NCBI GenBank assembly: GCA_009192285.1
Contig: WBVU01000004.1
Coordinates: 1,448,001 to 1,512,000, forward strand
Direction of reading: 5' to 3'
DNA from: Morchella semilibera
Lineage: Eukaryota; Ascomycota; Pezizomycetes; Pezizales; Morchellaceae
DNA length: 64,000 nt
This document shows, piece by piece, positions 36,017 through 49,986 of the stretch; position 1 is the stretch's first letter, and every line of letters begins with the position of its first letter. A program made the position numbers and the translations under genes. The notes beneath the pieces were generated by a model. It saw nothing but the letters and a program-made list of their open reading frames with translations, ran no database searches and was not told where the DNA came from.

Positions 36017-36072
36017 TTGGGAGTTGGGAGTCGGGAGTCGGGAGTTGGGAGTTGGGAGTTGGGAGTTGGGAG
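36017..36072. repeat. Heptanucleotide minisatellite (TTGGGAG)8
   Basis: Eight 7-bp units; units three and four read TCGGGAG, the rest TTGGGAG. G-triplets every seven bases give G-quadruplex potential. Confidence 0.95.
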
Positions 36073-36813
36073 CCAATATATGTAATCCACTTTAGCTCTT
36101 CATCCGCCAAGAAAAATAGTTTAATTCTGGAGACTTACCCCTACCCCCGTAGTACACCTTCTTACTATCAATTCCATCAACCCAGAAAGTTGTTTACAAT
36201 TTCAGCCCCAACAAGCATCCCCGAGTCTGTATTTCGTTTAGGTAATCTGTCTACGAATATTAAATATATCATTGAAGTATAAGAGTAACAAAAATTATTC
36301 TAGATATAGCCAATTAATTGCAACAAAAACAACATCCATTCAGCATCCTCGGCGTAACAAGTAGCAACCTTCGCACGTCATATACACACCATCTCGTTTG
36401 TGGTGATGGATCTTCCTTGACTGAAGCCATAACCACAAATTTATAAACACATACGCACGGCACAGGAAGGGGGCAAACCTCTCAACCTACACAAAACAAT
36501 ACCCAGCAGAAACCGCCCTGCAGCTGTGAATGAACAGGCATAACTAAAAACGTTCGCTAGCTATGGATATGTACCTATGTTAAGCCTTAGGCACTATATC
36601 CGCATAAAGCACATGGAAAGTTAAGAGCGGAGTATCCATGTGTGAGCAGACATCGCGACGTCCGTCCCACTCGATCGAGTGACTGGACATGCTGCGAATT
36701 ACTAAAGAGAAATGAAACGCTTGGCATGCAAGAGCCGCGGTCGATCCACCAAGCGAATCAATTATATATCATCTTCACAATTGCATGATATCTTCTAGCC
36801 CCGGCAGTCCGGA

Positions 36814-36844
<31 letters not shown>
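36814..36844. repeat. Tetranucleotide microsatellite (AGAC)n
   Basis: About seven and a half uninterrupted units of AGAC, roughly 95-125 bp before the start of the next gene at 36939; it would lie in its promoter or 5' UTR. Confidence 0.95.
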
Positions 36845-36938
36845 GATCGGAGGGAGAGCTAGAAAGAGCCATTGAAGGCTCTTGACAATCCTAATATCCT
36901 GTGACAATCGCGCTCACACCAATCAATTCGTCCTCACC

Positions 36939-37838
36939 ATGGTGACCTCCATCCTCTCACGAAGGACCCCGCAGCTACTACCCTTCCTACATCATCTCTC
37001 CCCGCGCCAACCAACCACCAGCCTACTTCGCTCCCACCCTTTCCGGCAACAGCCCATCCGCAGCAAGAGCTTCATCGTCCCCATGAGAATCGCTGTTAAA
37101 AAGAAGATCCCCTATGCGAGAAGGAAGGTCATCGACGCCCTCACCGCACCTGCAGCTGCCCCGGCAATGCCAAGATACTTCTCTCTCGCCGAGCAGCTGG
37201 GAAACTCGGGCAAGAAGAAGATCCTCCTCTACGCATGCAACAACCAGCTCTTCGTTGTCGGCTGCTACGGCCTTGTCACCGGCATGGTTGCCTGGAGCGT
37301 CTACACGTTCAAGACAAATATCGCAGAGAAGCGCCCGGGCATCCCCAACTGGGTTGTTAAGACGACCTATGTTAGCATCTCAATCATGATGCTGCTGGCC
37401 GTTGGCGTGGCATACTACCCGACCCGCCTCATACAGGTCATACATGCGCACCCGATACCAGCAACGGCACGTACGCCGGCCAGGGTGTCGATTACGCTCC
37501 ACCGCCGACCGATCCTGCCGATGCTACCAATGAAGAAGATTAAGGTAGCATCGCCGGATCTTATTACGCTTGGGGAGCCGTTGCAGCCGGTTGGATCGCT
37601 GAAGACGGCGCCGGCGGAGAAGGTGAAGGTTGAAGATACGAGGAGTACGGCGACGAGAGTTAGGCATGGGGTCACAGGGGCGCCATTTAAGGTGTTCGAC
37701 TTCTTTAGGAAGGCGCTGAGTACGAGCGGATTTGTGCTACTGAGGGTAGAGGGTGAGGGAAAATTTAGGGTCAGTAAGGATGGATGGGTATGGGAGAAGA
37801 GAGGACTGGATATGCTCTTCAGGACCGAAACCAGGTAG
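36939..37838 (+). CDS. Mitochondrial-type two-pass membrane protein, unassigned
   Basis: 299 residues, one exon. The first ATG in frame (36939, context ACCATGG) gives an Arg/Ser/Pro-rich, acid-free N-terminus (MVTSILSRRTPQLLPFLHHL through QQPIRSKSF), typical of a mitochondrial presequence. Two hydrophobic segments follow: LFVVGCYGLVTGMVAWSVYT (about residues 107-126) and TTYVSISIMMLLAVGVAYY. They are separated by a short loop (KTNIAEKRPGIPNWV). The C-terminal half is basic and soluble, ending with GKFRVSKDGWVWEKRGLDML. The layout recalls TMEM223-like inner-membrane proteins that act in respiratory-complex biogenesis, but I see no diagnostic motif, so the assignment is only a suggestion. It lies 0.9 kb before PDX1, another mitochondrial protein, on the same strand. 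Confidence 0.72.
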   Translation: MVTSILSRRTPQLLPFLHHLSPRQPTTSLLRSHPFRQQPIRSKSFIVPMRIAVKKKIPYARRKVIDALTAPAAAPAMPRYFSLAEQLGNSGKKKILLYACNNQLFVVGCYGLVTGMVAWSVYTFKTNIAEKRPGIPNWVVKTTYVSISIMMLLAVGVAYYPTRLIQVIHAHPIPATARTPARVSITLHRRPILPMLPMKKIKVASPDLITLGEPLQPVGSLKTAPAEKVKVEDTRSTATRVRHGVTGAPFKVFDFFRKALSTSGFVLLRVEGEGKFRVSKDGWVWEKRGLDMLFRTETR

Positions 37839-38726
37839 TTGGAGTTTAAGTAGCTGTATATATTTTTTTACAATTTGAGATGATGTGGAGAGCACTGTTT
37901 CTATTCCTGTGAATTTTGTAGTACCTTGACGTTATGAGGATTTGATCAGCTCCAGGAGAATTGTGTCGGGATATCGGGGTTGGGGGGTTGGCTGAGGTTG
38001 AATAATTGAGGTGATGCATGCAATATCACTCGGGTTCTAAGTATCTATTTCCCCTAAACCTACTCTCCAGTATTACGAGGGTACATGTCCTACAAGAATT
38101 TATTATTATTATATAGCCCTCAGGATGTACTGATATTGATACGAACTCATCATGATATCATCCGTTTCTCTTTAGTATATTGGAAACAATCTGACCTACA
38201 AGCATCGGGATATGAGCCGGGGACATGAAATAACCCGGCATGCCGACCCCCCCCGTAGCTTAGCAACGCCGAGAAACCCGGAAACCCTCCACTCGTTCAG
38301 ACCCGTCCCGACCCTACGCTTTCCCCAGCACAGCAAAGAATAGAAAAGGCTGCATGTAGTACCGCCAAGCGGTCACCGTAACCCGAAGAAACAGCCTGTA
38401 AATTTACGGAGAAATAACTATCCTGTTTGTAGATAAAGGGTTTTTTCCTTCTAGAAGTTACATAGTGATTTTTTTTGTTGGGCGACTCAGGCAAAGTTTC
38501 ACCCTGGTCCGACGAAAAACCACTCCGAGTTGTCGAAGCTGGCTGGCTGGCGGAGGCGGAAGCGGGAAACCACCAAAAAAGTTTAACCACCACCACCCCA
38601 ACAACAACCTCCAACCTCTTCAAAGTTCCTATCCTCTTCAACAGCATCTCGCCTGTCCTTCTCATCACCAACTGACCGACTGACGACGACGACGCAAAAC
38701 CTTACTCACCAGTAAAAATAATAATA
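37839..38726. other. Intergenic region before PDX1
   Basis: 3' flank of the membrane-protein gene and promoter of PDX1. No gene seen. An ATAATAATA run lies just before the PDX1 ATG. Confidence 0.5.
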
Positions 38727-40384
38727 ATGTCTGCTTCGTTCCGTCGGCTCTCAAACAGGCTAATTGGCACTGTCCCCAGTGCTCCATTACGGCGACAGGC
38801 TCTCTCTAGAGGTATACTCTTCCCTAGCGGCACTTCTACCCTCCCCGCCACGACTTTGGGAATGATCGTCATGGGACAGGTGGAGCTATATCTAACATGT
38901 GTCGTCCCAATTCACAGGGATACGGGCGACTGCTGCGAACAATGCCGCTTCCAACTTGAACATGCCTGCGCTGAGCCCGACCATGACTGAGGGTACCATT
39001 GGTAGCTGGAAAGTCAAGGAAGGTTGGTTGCTCTTCCACCAGGTTCAAATGGAATTGATAGAAAGAAAGAAAAAAAAGACATTGAGATCAGGTACTGATG
39101 GAATTGTGGGGGGGAATGTGTAGGTGATGAGTTCTCCGCGGGGGATGTCCTACTGGAGATTGAGACCGATAAGGCCCAGATGGATGTTGAGGCCCAGGAC
39201 GATGGAATCATGGCTAAGATAATGGTACATCTACTTATGTTTTTCTTTTTCTTTTTATCTTTTTACATGTCCACCACCGGACCACCGTCACAGCTACTTA
39301 CCGGGATTAGGTCAATGCTGGTGCCAAAGCTATCCAGGTCGGCACCCGTATTGCTGTTATCGCGGAGCAGGGCGATGATATATCATCCCTCGAGCTCCCC
39401 GCCGAAGACAGCGCCGGCCCTGGGCCCAAGTCAGTTGACAACAAGTCAGCAAAGAAGGACACCACCTCGCCGCCGCCGGAGGACAGGCCAGCCAAGGTGG
39501 AGTCTTCAGCTTCCTCTACGCCCGACACAGCCCAGAACCATGCCACTCCCCAGACCCCCACTACGCCATCTCCATCAGTTGCGCACCTCCTCCGCACGCA
39601 TGGCGTTTCGAAGGAGGATGCTGCACGGATTGCCGGGACTGGACCAAAGGGGAGGTTGTTGAAGGGAGACATTCTAGCGTTTCTTGGAACGATTGAGAAG
39701 GGATGGCCGAAAGAGCTAGGAAACAGGATTGCGAAGGGCGGAAAGCTGGACCTGAGCAATATCAAAATTGCGCCACCAAAGAAGGAGCCTGCCCCCAAGA
39801 AGGCCGCGGAGAAGAAGGTCGAAGCTCCCAAGGACAGTGAATTGAGGTTGGAGGTCTCATTTAGCGAGGTATTGAAGGTGCAGAGCAAGCTTCAGGGTAT
39901 GTCTATATTGTAGCATCCACGTCTCGAGACCGCAGTGCACTAACAATGTCAAACAGCAACCCTCGGTGTCCACCTCCCTCTATCGTCTTTCATCACCAAA
40001 GCTACCGAGAAAGCTAACCAGAACCTCCCTCCCTCCCCCCTCCCCCCCACCGCCGCCGAGCTCTTTGATGAGATTCTCGGTCTCCAATCTTCCGGTACCC
40101 CCAAGGCCCCCCGCGGGTCTTTTGTCCCCCAGGTTACGGCACTCCCATCAGCTACGTTCGTAGGCTCCGTCCCCTCAGTAGAACTAGACATAATCGACAT
40201 TCTTGCCGGAACCGCCGCCCCTGCCCCAGCAAAGAAAGCTCTACCACCGCGCTCCGGAATCGCCGCAACAGAGCCAAATGTCTTCAGCCTAGTTGTGCCG
40301 AGTATAGAAGAGGCGCGGGCTAAGGTGTTTTTGGAGAAAGTTAAGGGATACTTGGAGAAGGACCCCGGGAGCTTGGTTTTGTAG
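38727..40384 (+). CDS. PDX1: Pyruvate dehydrogenase complex protein X (E3-binding protein)
   Basis: Structural subunit that docks dihydrolipoamide dehydrogenase (E3) onto the E2 core of the mitochondrial pyruvate dehydrogenase complex. Exons are 38727-38811, 38918-39022, 39124-39224, 39311-39896 and 39957-40384; the frame closes at 434 residues. A presequence ([20 protein letters not shown]) precedes the lipoyl domain ([20 protein letters not shown], lipoylated Lys about 80 in [10 protein letters not shown]). A Pro/Ala/Lys linker follows, then the peripheral subunit-binding domain ([20 protein letters not shown], then [11 protein letters not shown]). The C-terminal part lacks the His-X3-Asp acetyltransferase signature of E2, which separates it from the catalytic subunit. 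The donor of exon 2 (GTTGGT) is a weak splice site. Downstream is a T-rich 3' flank. Confidence 0.93.
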
Positions 40385-41106
40385 ATGGTAGTTGTTTTTT
40401 TTCTTTCTTTTTCATTATTGCAGGCGGTGATAGTTTGCAGTGTTGTTGCATGGTGGGCGGAAGAACTACCTACTATTTGGTTGTGCATGTTTTTATATAT
40501 CCCTTCTTCCTTTTTCTTAAAAAAAAAAAACTACTGCTACGAATTGAGAGCTTGATAGAGGGCTGGGGTTGTTTTGTTGTTTTGTTTCGAGCGAAGAGAA
40601 AAAAAGGTACTGCGATGTATACTGGCCGAGGATACATATAAATTTATTTTCCCCTCTTTGTTTTTCTTCTTTCGTCCCCTTTTAGATTTATTATATTGGG
40701 GGCCCTCTGGTCATTTACCCCACCCCCTCTGGCCTTAGTTGTGCATGGTCAATGGCCGATAGGTACTCTATGTACCGCCTAGTTTATACCCTTCCACTTC
40801 CGGAACCAGCGCAGTGCTACCTCTTGCACATGCCAGTCCCCCTCGACGTCTACCCTCTTACCCCAACGCACATATGCATGCAGACATGCATATATGCATA
40901 CGTACATGGGGGGCATGGTTACCCCAAGCAAGCAGCTTCCGTGGAAGGAGAAACAGTCGGCGACAAAACCCCACACCTGTGTAAGCTGACGGGAGTCGAC
41001 ATGCGGATCATGTCAGCGAACAATTACGAGATGCATGCAGAAGGCCCCCTGGGTGCTAAGTACTTGTCGGTGAGGGTCTATGGTAATTCAATATATATAG
41101 TTAGTA

Positions 41107-41126
41107 GAGAGAGAGAGAGAGAGAGA
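41107..41126. repeat. Dinucleotide microsatellite (AG)n
   Basis: About ten uninterrupted AG/GA units inside the non-coding spacer. Confidence 0.9.
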
Positions 41127-44085
41127 CGGTTTTTGTACGCCCCGAGGAGCCCCGGCATTGTTTCTCGCGCGCGTGGTTAGCTGGAGTACTGCGGAGATGG
41201 GCGAATCTAGCACCCTCCCCCCCCCCCCCGCGCCAGTCCTACCCTAGAAGGAAGGCTGGGGTATACATGTAGCTGCGGTGAGGTATGGTGGTGGTGCTCT
41301 GAGATGATGGGATTGGGTCCTGGGGCTTAATTGTAAGCTAAGGTCCGCTCGTGCCCCCCGACAAGGGGCAGATGCAGTAATATTGCCACGTACTGTGCCA
41401 ATCAGCCAGTGTTTAGATCTCTAGTGAGTGTTTGATCGTCATGACCAGTCACTCGACACTGGTCTTGACGGAGAATGCGGGGGGGGGGGACTGTAAATTT
41501 TCCTGGGTATCCAGGGCTAAGGGGGGAGGGGGGGGGAGTGCATGTATGTAGATATTGGCTGTAGACTCGAAGGGTTCTATATACATATCGGGGTTTTAAC
41601 CACTGATGACTTTTGGGATGGTGGTTGTGGCTGGGTTGCAGTCCGCTTGGAATTTCCTCCCTCCGAGTGATAACTCGTGAATGGCGTCATATCCCTCGTC
41701 CATGCGCGCACAACCCGGAAGGAAAGTGCACAGGCTGGTTGGGAGTGCTAAATTCCTCGAGTCTCTGTGTGCGCGGACGCACTTTTGGGGAGTGGGGGCC
41801 GAACGGGTGAGGGGTTATGTAAACCCTAATCCACTTCTAACTCTGGGTATCTACATGTATATCATAACGTCTGTCACAGTTGACGGTGGTAATGGGCTTT
41901 CAGATGCATGTCTGAGTACCAGGCCTAGAAATCCAATACTCGAGGCGGTATCCAAACAAATATATCAAACCATCTAGTGAGATAGCCATGGGGTTAGGGT
42001 TATTGTATAAAACCCACCCACGCGTAGAATACATACTGAAGTTGTCATGTAGATGGCAGTAGTCGTCATGATATCTGAGCCTTATATTAAAGGGAAGAGG
42101 TCAGGTCTTTCATTCCTTTTTTCCCCCTTTCACGAATCAAACCTGGCCATCGATTACCCCAGTCCAATAGACCCCCCATATCCCAGTCTCACCGTTTTAA
42201 GACATCCATCTAGAGGGTTGAACCCCCCGGGGCTATGCAATGAGGATGGAGGTTTGGCTGTAACCAACCACCAGTCGCGCGCATCGCAGCCAATGGGGGC
42301 ATTTGTCACTTTGGATCGATGGTGCAATAATGACTCCATGGCCCCCAGCGCGTGATCAAATGGTCGCCCATATATGCGCGGTAGGTGTACCTACATGCAA
42401 TAAACGGTGAAGACCCCGCGTTTTGGTCAAACTATTGTTGGCGCCAGGACCAGCCCCGAGCCCGAGCCCGCGGAAAGAAAAGGGGGGGGGCAGACATTCG
42501 CCCCGTCTACAACCCCCCCCCCCCCCCGGTGTGTGGATGAGAAGAGCGCTCTTTTCAAAACCAAAACAAGAGAATACATTAACATATCTTTGCCAAAAAA
42601 AAAAGAAAGAAAGAAGGAAAGAAAGGTATACCACAAATTTCAAAACGCGTATAACCGTAACCATTCCCTCTCCCAATCACCAGCCATCACTCACTCCCCT
42701 CCCTCACCACCGCCAATTTATTTTCTGGTTCCCGCGGATCGGGTCGCCCGTTAATTTCATCGGGGAAGCATCAAGAATAAAAAAAAAAAAAGAAATCAAG
42801 GAAAGGAAAGGAAGAAGAAGAAAGAACGAAAAAGAGAATGCTAAATGCACTTCACTTCTCGTCCCCCTTTCTTGCTTTTTCTTCTTCCTCCTTTTCCTTT
42901 GGACGGTACGGTAATCCTACGAACCGCGAGATTCCGAGGCTGCATGCGCCCAATATCTATCTACATATTCCTATCTACCTATCCACCGCGGCTGAACGTC
43001 CGAACACCTAGCTGCGCTCTTAACCGGGGAATAGAAAAAGTAAGGTCTCAGGGGGAGGAGGGGTGGGGCAAGAAAAAAACAAGACCGGGGAGTGGGGGTA
43101 AAGACAGAAAGCCATTTCCCCCGGTTGTTTTGTGTGTGAGTGAGTGAATGTGCCCTTTGAGAGGGTAATGGGATGTTATTATAATTATGAGGGTTACGTA
43201 GATATTACAAGGTCGGACGGTATTATATCTTAAGAGGTATATCAATCGTATCAAGCAGCTGCTGTGGCTGAAGTACATACATGTACTAGTAGTTAGTAGT
43301 AGGTATTTCTACCCACAGACCATACTGTGGTGGCTTGAGCACGTAATTTACATACATTAAATTAGAGTAGATCCTAGTCCTTACTACCAAAGTGCACACA
43401 GATCTAGAATCGCCCTTTAGTTTATGGATCCTAATATAAGACGTAAGTAACGTTGGGAGGTTGCAGTAATATGAAGCCTTAGTCATGGGTCCCACAGCCA
43501 CAACCGCTCCGTAGTAGTCCAGACGACGGCTCCACTCAGAGTCCAGACCCCATGCGGCTCCGCAAACGTTGGTCCGTGCGTATTGCGGGGTGGAGGGGGC
43601 CCCTCGGCAGCTTCCGAAAAGGGCTCGTTTCGGAATTCGAGTCCCTCTCGTTCTATCTATATCCAGATATATATATAGGCATATCCTCCAAACACCTACC
43701 CCAGCCAATTCTCGAAACCGGCGGAAGACATGGAAGGAGGAGGTACGGAGAGAAAGGACAAATAAAAAAGAAAAAGAAAAAAAAAAAAGAAGAAGACAGA
43801 TCCATCGTCAATACAGGTACGCCCTGCCTACATATCGATCCTCCTGACCAACTTTGCCACAGAAGCAGAAACAGAAAAAAAAATAATACCTACACCTACA
43901 GCAGCACTACTGTAACTAATCTGCCCTAGTCACTCCCGAGTATCACGATCTCACTGTCTTTCATCGAAAATATGTGGGCCCATATGTACTCACATCCACC
44001 ACCTAGGTTAGGGGGTGGGGGCTTCCGAAACGTTCGCCTATGTGTGGGTCTAGGAAAAAGTGTTGAGAGAGAGCTGCTGCACAAG

Positions 44086-44105
44086 CCCCCCCCCCCCCCC
44101 CCCCC
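44086..44105. repeat. Poly(C) tract, about 20 bases
   Basis: The longest of several pure C or G runs in the window, in non-coding DNA. The exact length may be unreliable because of sequencing of homopolymers. Confidence 0.85.
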
Positions 44106-45954
44106 AATTCACTACTCCCTCTGACATCTATCTCTACTAAACCGACTCACCTAAGGAGATGTCCCGGGTGAGCGGGTAGATATCGATATGGGTAGAGGTA
44201 CGATCCGATATAGGCCCGATATCATTTCCTTCCACCCATATCACAAAATCGCCCCCAAAGGAGAAACCCGAGAATGAAAAAGAAAAGGGGAAACCCGAGG
44301 CAGACAGGGCGGCGGCGGAGAGGAGGGCCGGAGGAGGGGATCTCTTGACTCAAGAGAAATCACTCCCGAGTAAAAAGGCACATATGCAGCCCATGATTGC
44401 CAAGGTTCCTGGCATACATTTTCCATTCGTTATCACCAGCTGTCATACTATCACCACCACCAGAGGAGAAAAGGCATTGCACGACGCAACGCAACCTCCA
44501 TCCCATACTAACCTTCCCGGATACCTCACCCCCCTACATAGCTCTGTAGCAGAGAAAACCAAGGGGAAGAATGAAAATATTGGAATCACAAATCGGAATC
44601 GGAGATCGTAATCGTAAAGAATAAAAAAAAATAAAAAAAAAATAAAAAAAAGGAGTAGCCTCTACAATACGCCCCGCGTCGGGCAGGTAGAGAGAGGTAC
44701 ATGTAGTCATCTACCTTTTCCCACCTTCCACTTCCCCCTCCACTTCCCCCACCCACGTGCGTAAGTGACAGTCTGGAATCCGGCCGTTGGATACGTACGG
44801 ACATGTATGTGCTCCCCACAACTTCTAATCAGGAGAAAATATCTGTGTGGTTTGATCATCGAAGTTACATCGTGTTGGTGGTTGGGAAAAACCCACTGCA
44901 AGGTCACGAGGGGCAAGGAAAAAAGTAGCCTTACAGACAGCAGAGAGAAAACGGCCAGCAAATGGAAGGCCCCCCCCCTCCTCCGTGAATTGCTGTACAG
45001 AATCCTCAGGCACCCCGAGTGGGTACAGGTACAGTGATGTGTAGTCTCGTGCCCAAGTTCCTCTCCCAGGTGTGCGCTACGATAAGGATACTGATGGATG
45101 GGAAACAAGCCTAGGACGCAATGAGATAAATAAGACATGATCATCCGGGAGACTCAAGGGAATGTAAGACCATGCATCTGGAACAACTGAGACGGGGAAA
45201 CCACATGCCGAAAATATACCAAGACCTCAAAAAGACATAAAATTTGATAACAGGACTTCCATACCCCGCGATCTAACCACCATCAATCAAAAAATACATA
45301 CCAAAGAAACACGAACCAGCTACGTAAAAAGAATATAAGTGTATTTGAGGAAAGAAAGTGTAACCAGAAACAGGCATTAATCATGTAAAACGAACAAGAG
45401 CGTAATCTTTCACAAGAGAGTATTCTCGCTTCAAAACCTGCCATGAAAACGCAAAGCAGTGATAAAACGGGAGGGCAACATTGAGTAGAGCACATGAATA
45501 TTCCTTTCAACAGATTTGGTTTCCTTCGGCTTTGTACCTGCCGCCCTGAAATTTTCCAGGGCGCAGTTACATACCACAAGTTGCACCTGGAATCAGCTGC
45601 CCAACCATCTCACCTTTATCATGGCCGGTACCCACATTGTCGCTGCACGTAGCTTTATCCACCGATATACCATTTCATTTCTCAAACACAAACACAAAAC
45701 ACGACAGCAACCATTCATAGAAGAATAGGGTTCGTCAGGATCAAAAAAAAATATAGAGACCCCACTTCACCGCTTTGAACCTCAACTCATTCCTAGCCCC
45801 CTTTTCCTCTTGAATGTTTTTCTTTAAAATAAGAGAAGCCCCCAATTAAAATCTCTAGCAAGCGTACCGGACCCCGCCCATCCAACACATTCTCAATATC
45901 ACCGTAGACCTTTTACAGCCAACGTTGATGTTGATAGGGAAATTAAACGCCGAT

Positions 45955-47180
<1,226 letters not shown>

Positions 47181-49986
47181 TGTTGCAAACGAGCGGGGTG
47201 GGGGGTGGGGGTTTTAAAAAAAAAAAAAAGAAAAGAAAAAAGGAAAGGGGGGAAAAAAGGAAGGAAAAGAAGAGGCGAAGGGAAGAAGGCTTAAGGGAAC
47301 AGGAACCGGGACTTGAGTCTGTTGGGAGCTCGGATCTGAGCACCCACGCGTTTCGGGTTAGCCTTAACTTTGTTCTTTTCGTTGACCCGATGCGCAAACG
47401 AATTTTGATAGCGATGGCGGCGGTGGAGGGATAAACAATGGAGGGGGTGTATATACCTGATTTTTATCTGATGTTTCTGCAGGAAGAAGGGTTCTTTGAC
47501 GGGACCGTCGAGCGCGGAGTGGCTTTGCGCTCTTTTGCAGCTGCTAGCGGGCAAATTTTCTTTACAATACGCAGGGGCTATTGTTGATTGATGAAAAACT
47601 TGGGAGAGGGGGCTGTTCAATCAGAAGAAAGACACGCAAAGTGAAAGTTCACGGTCTTTGTCTCGCAGAATAGCAAGAATTTGTTATTTCGCTGTTGATA
47701 AGAAAACGTAGGTCTGTAGATGAATGATGATGGTGATTCTGACGATGGAGGATAGATGATGATTGCTGGTGGATGGGGCTGTATGATTCAGATGGCCGTT
47801 AGAAAGGTCAAGGACAGCAAGGCTGTGTGTTATGTTATGAAGTGTTTGAGGGACTAGATGCGGTGGGATGGTATGGTAACAAGAATTATCGGCAACGGGG
47901 GAAGACAGGCACAACGATGGTAGCGGCGAAAAAAGTGAGGCGGCTTGTTAGGAGTACTGACGATGCGACAGAGAAAGCTAAGCAACAAAAAGTTTTTGCG
48001 GGGACTGGTAGTGGAGAGGAAGGTTGATTCACGGCGGAGAAGATCAGTGAATTGTTATGAGGAGAGATAGGGTAGGCACTTCAAGTAGGTAAGTGAGTGC
48101 AGTGTTATTATGGAAAGTGGTTGTGGTGGAGTGGGATTGGGCAGTGGTGTGTGGGTTGTCGACCGAGTGAGTAGGGGGGTGTGTGTGGATGGCGGAGGGC
48201 TAAAAAAAAAAAAAAAAAAAAAAGGAAAAGGAGGATAGAGAAAAAGGAAATAAAAACGATTAAAGCGGTTTTTGAGAAACGGGCAGAAGAATCACCCCTC
48301 CTTGTACAATCACCAGAGTCCACTTCATTCCTAAATGTCCGTCTCTCTCTATGATTCACCGGCTTCTACTCAAGACGCACAGGATTCCTTCGTTGCCGCA
48401 TCCACGCTCTGGTAACATCCTCTGTACGCTCTGGCACGGATAAAGATGTGGCCCGTATGGGGAAATCACTACGGAAAACTACAGGCAAGCACCGTTGCAG
48501 GCTCCACCCACGACTTTCTGCAAAAATGCAAATAAATAAAGATGCATAGGAAAATAATAAAAAAAGAGCTTCTCTTTCCAACCGGCCGGACGGGTTTAAG
48601 AAACAGCTATCGCTGGGTTCCGTTAGTCGCCTTTCGGTTGTTCCCTTCCTTGTTTCTTTTTTTGGAACGAAGTTAACATCCACCTAAACGCTCCTAGATA
48701 AGCGTGCGCAGCAAGCTCAGATCAGGACCGCAATTAATTCACATGTATGTACCAAGCTTATAAGGCTGATGGTCGACAGGGCGACGAGTTTTAGAATTCC
48801 AAGGCACCTAGATCAAGACACAGCCCGCAAGGAGCCATATTTTTGTTATCAAGTGAGCCTTGGAGCAGATATATCTTCAAGATGCAAACAAATGGAAAAT
48901 GGAGACGAGTAGCAAGGAAGTGATAAAGGGAAAACGCGGCGGGATGAACAATACTTGTTTCATGAAGGCAGTTATATTTGCCTTATGCCTCTGTCCTTTT
49001 TTTTTTTTAATCTATGTGGTCTATATCTTCTGCTCATTGGCAAATCAGCAATGCCTAAACCAGCTCAGATGGGACATGGGAGGAACATTGAACGGTTAAG
49101 CTGGAGCAGGTCGCCGCAACAGGAGGCAAAAGAGAGCCAGAATTGCAAGGGGATTAGAGTATATATACAGGTGTTCGTAAAGTTGTTGGATGCAGGTATC
49201 TTTAAAGGCTCCTGAGTCAACTGCCGTTGCTGACCCATTCTTTCCTTTGAACAGAGATGGAGCCGATGGGAACACAAACAATCCGTGGCAGGCACTACAT
49301 ACTGCTGCTTGCCCGTCTACAGTTGTGTGTGTGTGTGTGTGTGCTGTGGCTCTCTCTCTGTTCTCAAACGAAACCCCCACGTATCCCAGCTTAGGCATCC
49401 ATATGCGGAGCACTACTACTACCTCACAAAGAGAGCTGTAAAGTTTGATACTTGTATTGACTATGAGGAATTCCACCCACATTCTTCAATGCCTTTAAAG
49501 GAAATAAGAATTTAGATACAGACATCAAGATTGTTATCAGTTAAACAAGCAATATGCATGATACGGCAACCGAGGGTAAGCGAGAGACTCAATCGTCTAT
49601 CCGTTAATCTACATGGCAGATAGTGAGTTGTTGAGTCTAGAGTACATGTAGGTACAGTTGGGTTTAGTAAGGTGGTTTGGGGTTTAAGAAGGAAGCACGC
49701 GACTGGATGCATTCCACCTTCCTTCCGCCTTCCGTCTCCTAGCCTGCTGGGGAAGCTTGTCCCAGGGATCGTAAAGCCGAGAGCCTTGGCTAACCGATAG
49801 CGATAACCTCCGCGCCTCTACAACGTCCCCACGTATGGCATGATCCCAGGTTCCCGGGTCTCTTCAATTATCGTGTCCCCTATTTCATCACAGTATTTCC
49901 CCAATTCAAATTTATATCTTCCTGGTCTTATCTCATACACCTCCTGGCTGCTTCCATTTTCATATCTACCTACCTGCTCGTGAAAC
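47181..49986. other. Intergenic region between PP1 and GABA transaminase
   Basis: Divergent promoters of the two genes. No supported gene. Contains A-rich tracts (47217-47233, 48202-48222), a (GT)n run (about 49324-49342) and one TACATGTA (49643). Short frames on both strands show no coding signal. Confidence 0.5.

Larger units (their letters stand above)
33110..36938. other. Long gene-poor spacer
   Basis: About 3.8 kb without a supported intact gene. TACATGTA octamers lie at 33541, 33751, 33765, 34017 and 34959. A broken coding remnant (35370-35830) and two tandem repeats (36017-36072, 36814-36844) have their own entries. The short frame at 34952-35188 (with one hydrophobic segment) has no support beyond being open. 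Confidence 0.5.
40385..45954. other. 5.6 kb low-complexity spacer
   Basis: No supported gene. It has homopolymer runs (C13 near 41217, G11 near 41479, C15 near 42513, C20 near 44086), an (AG)n run (41107-41126) and A-rich/polypurine tracts (42594-42626, 42777-42840, 43765-43800, 44621-44652). TACATGTA octamers lie at 41264, 41852, 43278 and 44698. Overlapping frames on both strands through 42.4-43.9 kb are made by these simple sequences. Confidence 0.55.

Noticed and set aside
42407-43929. Several overlapping frames on both strands
   Set aside because: Composed of homopolymers and polypurine runs; no coding composition or motif.
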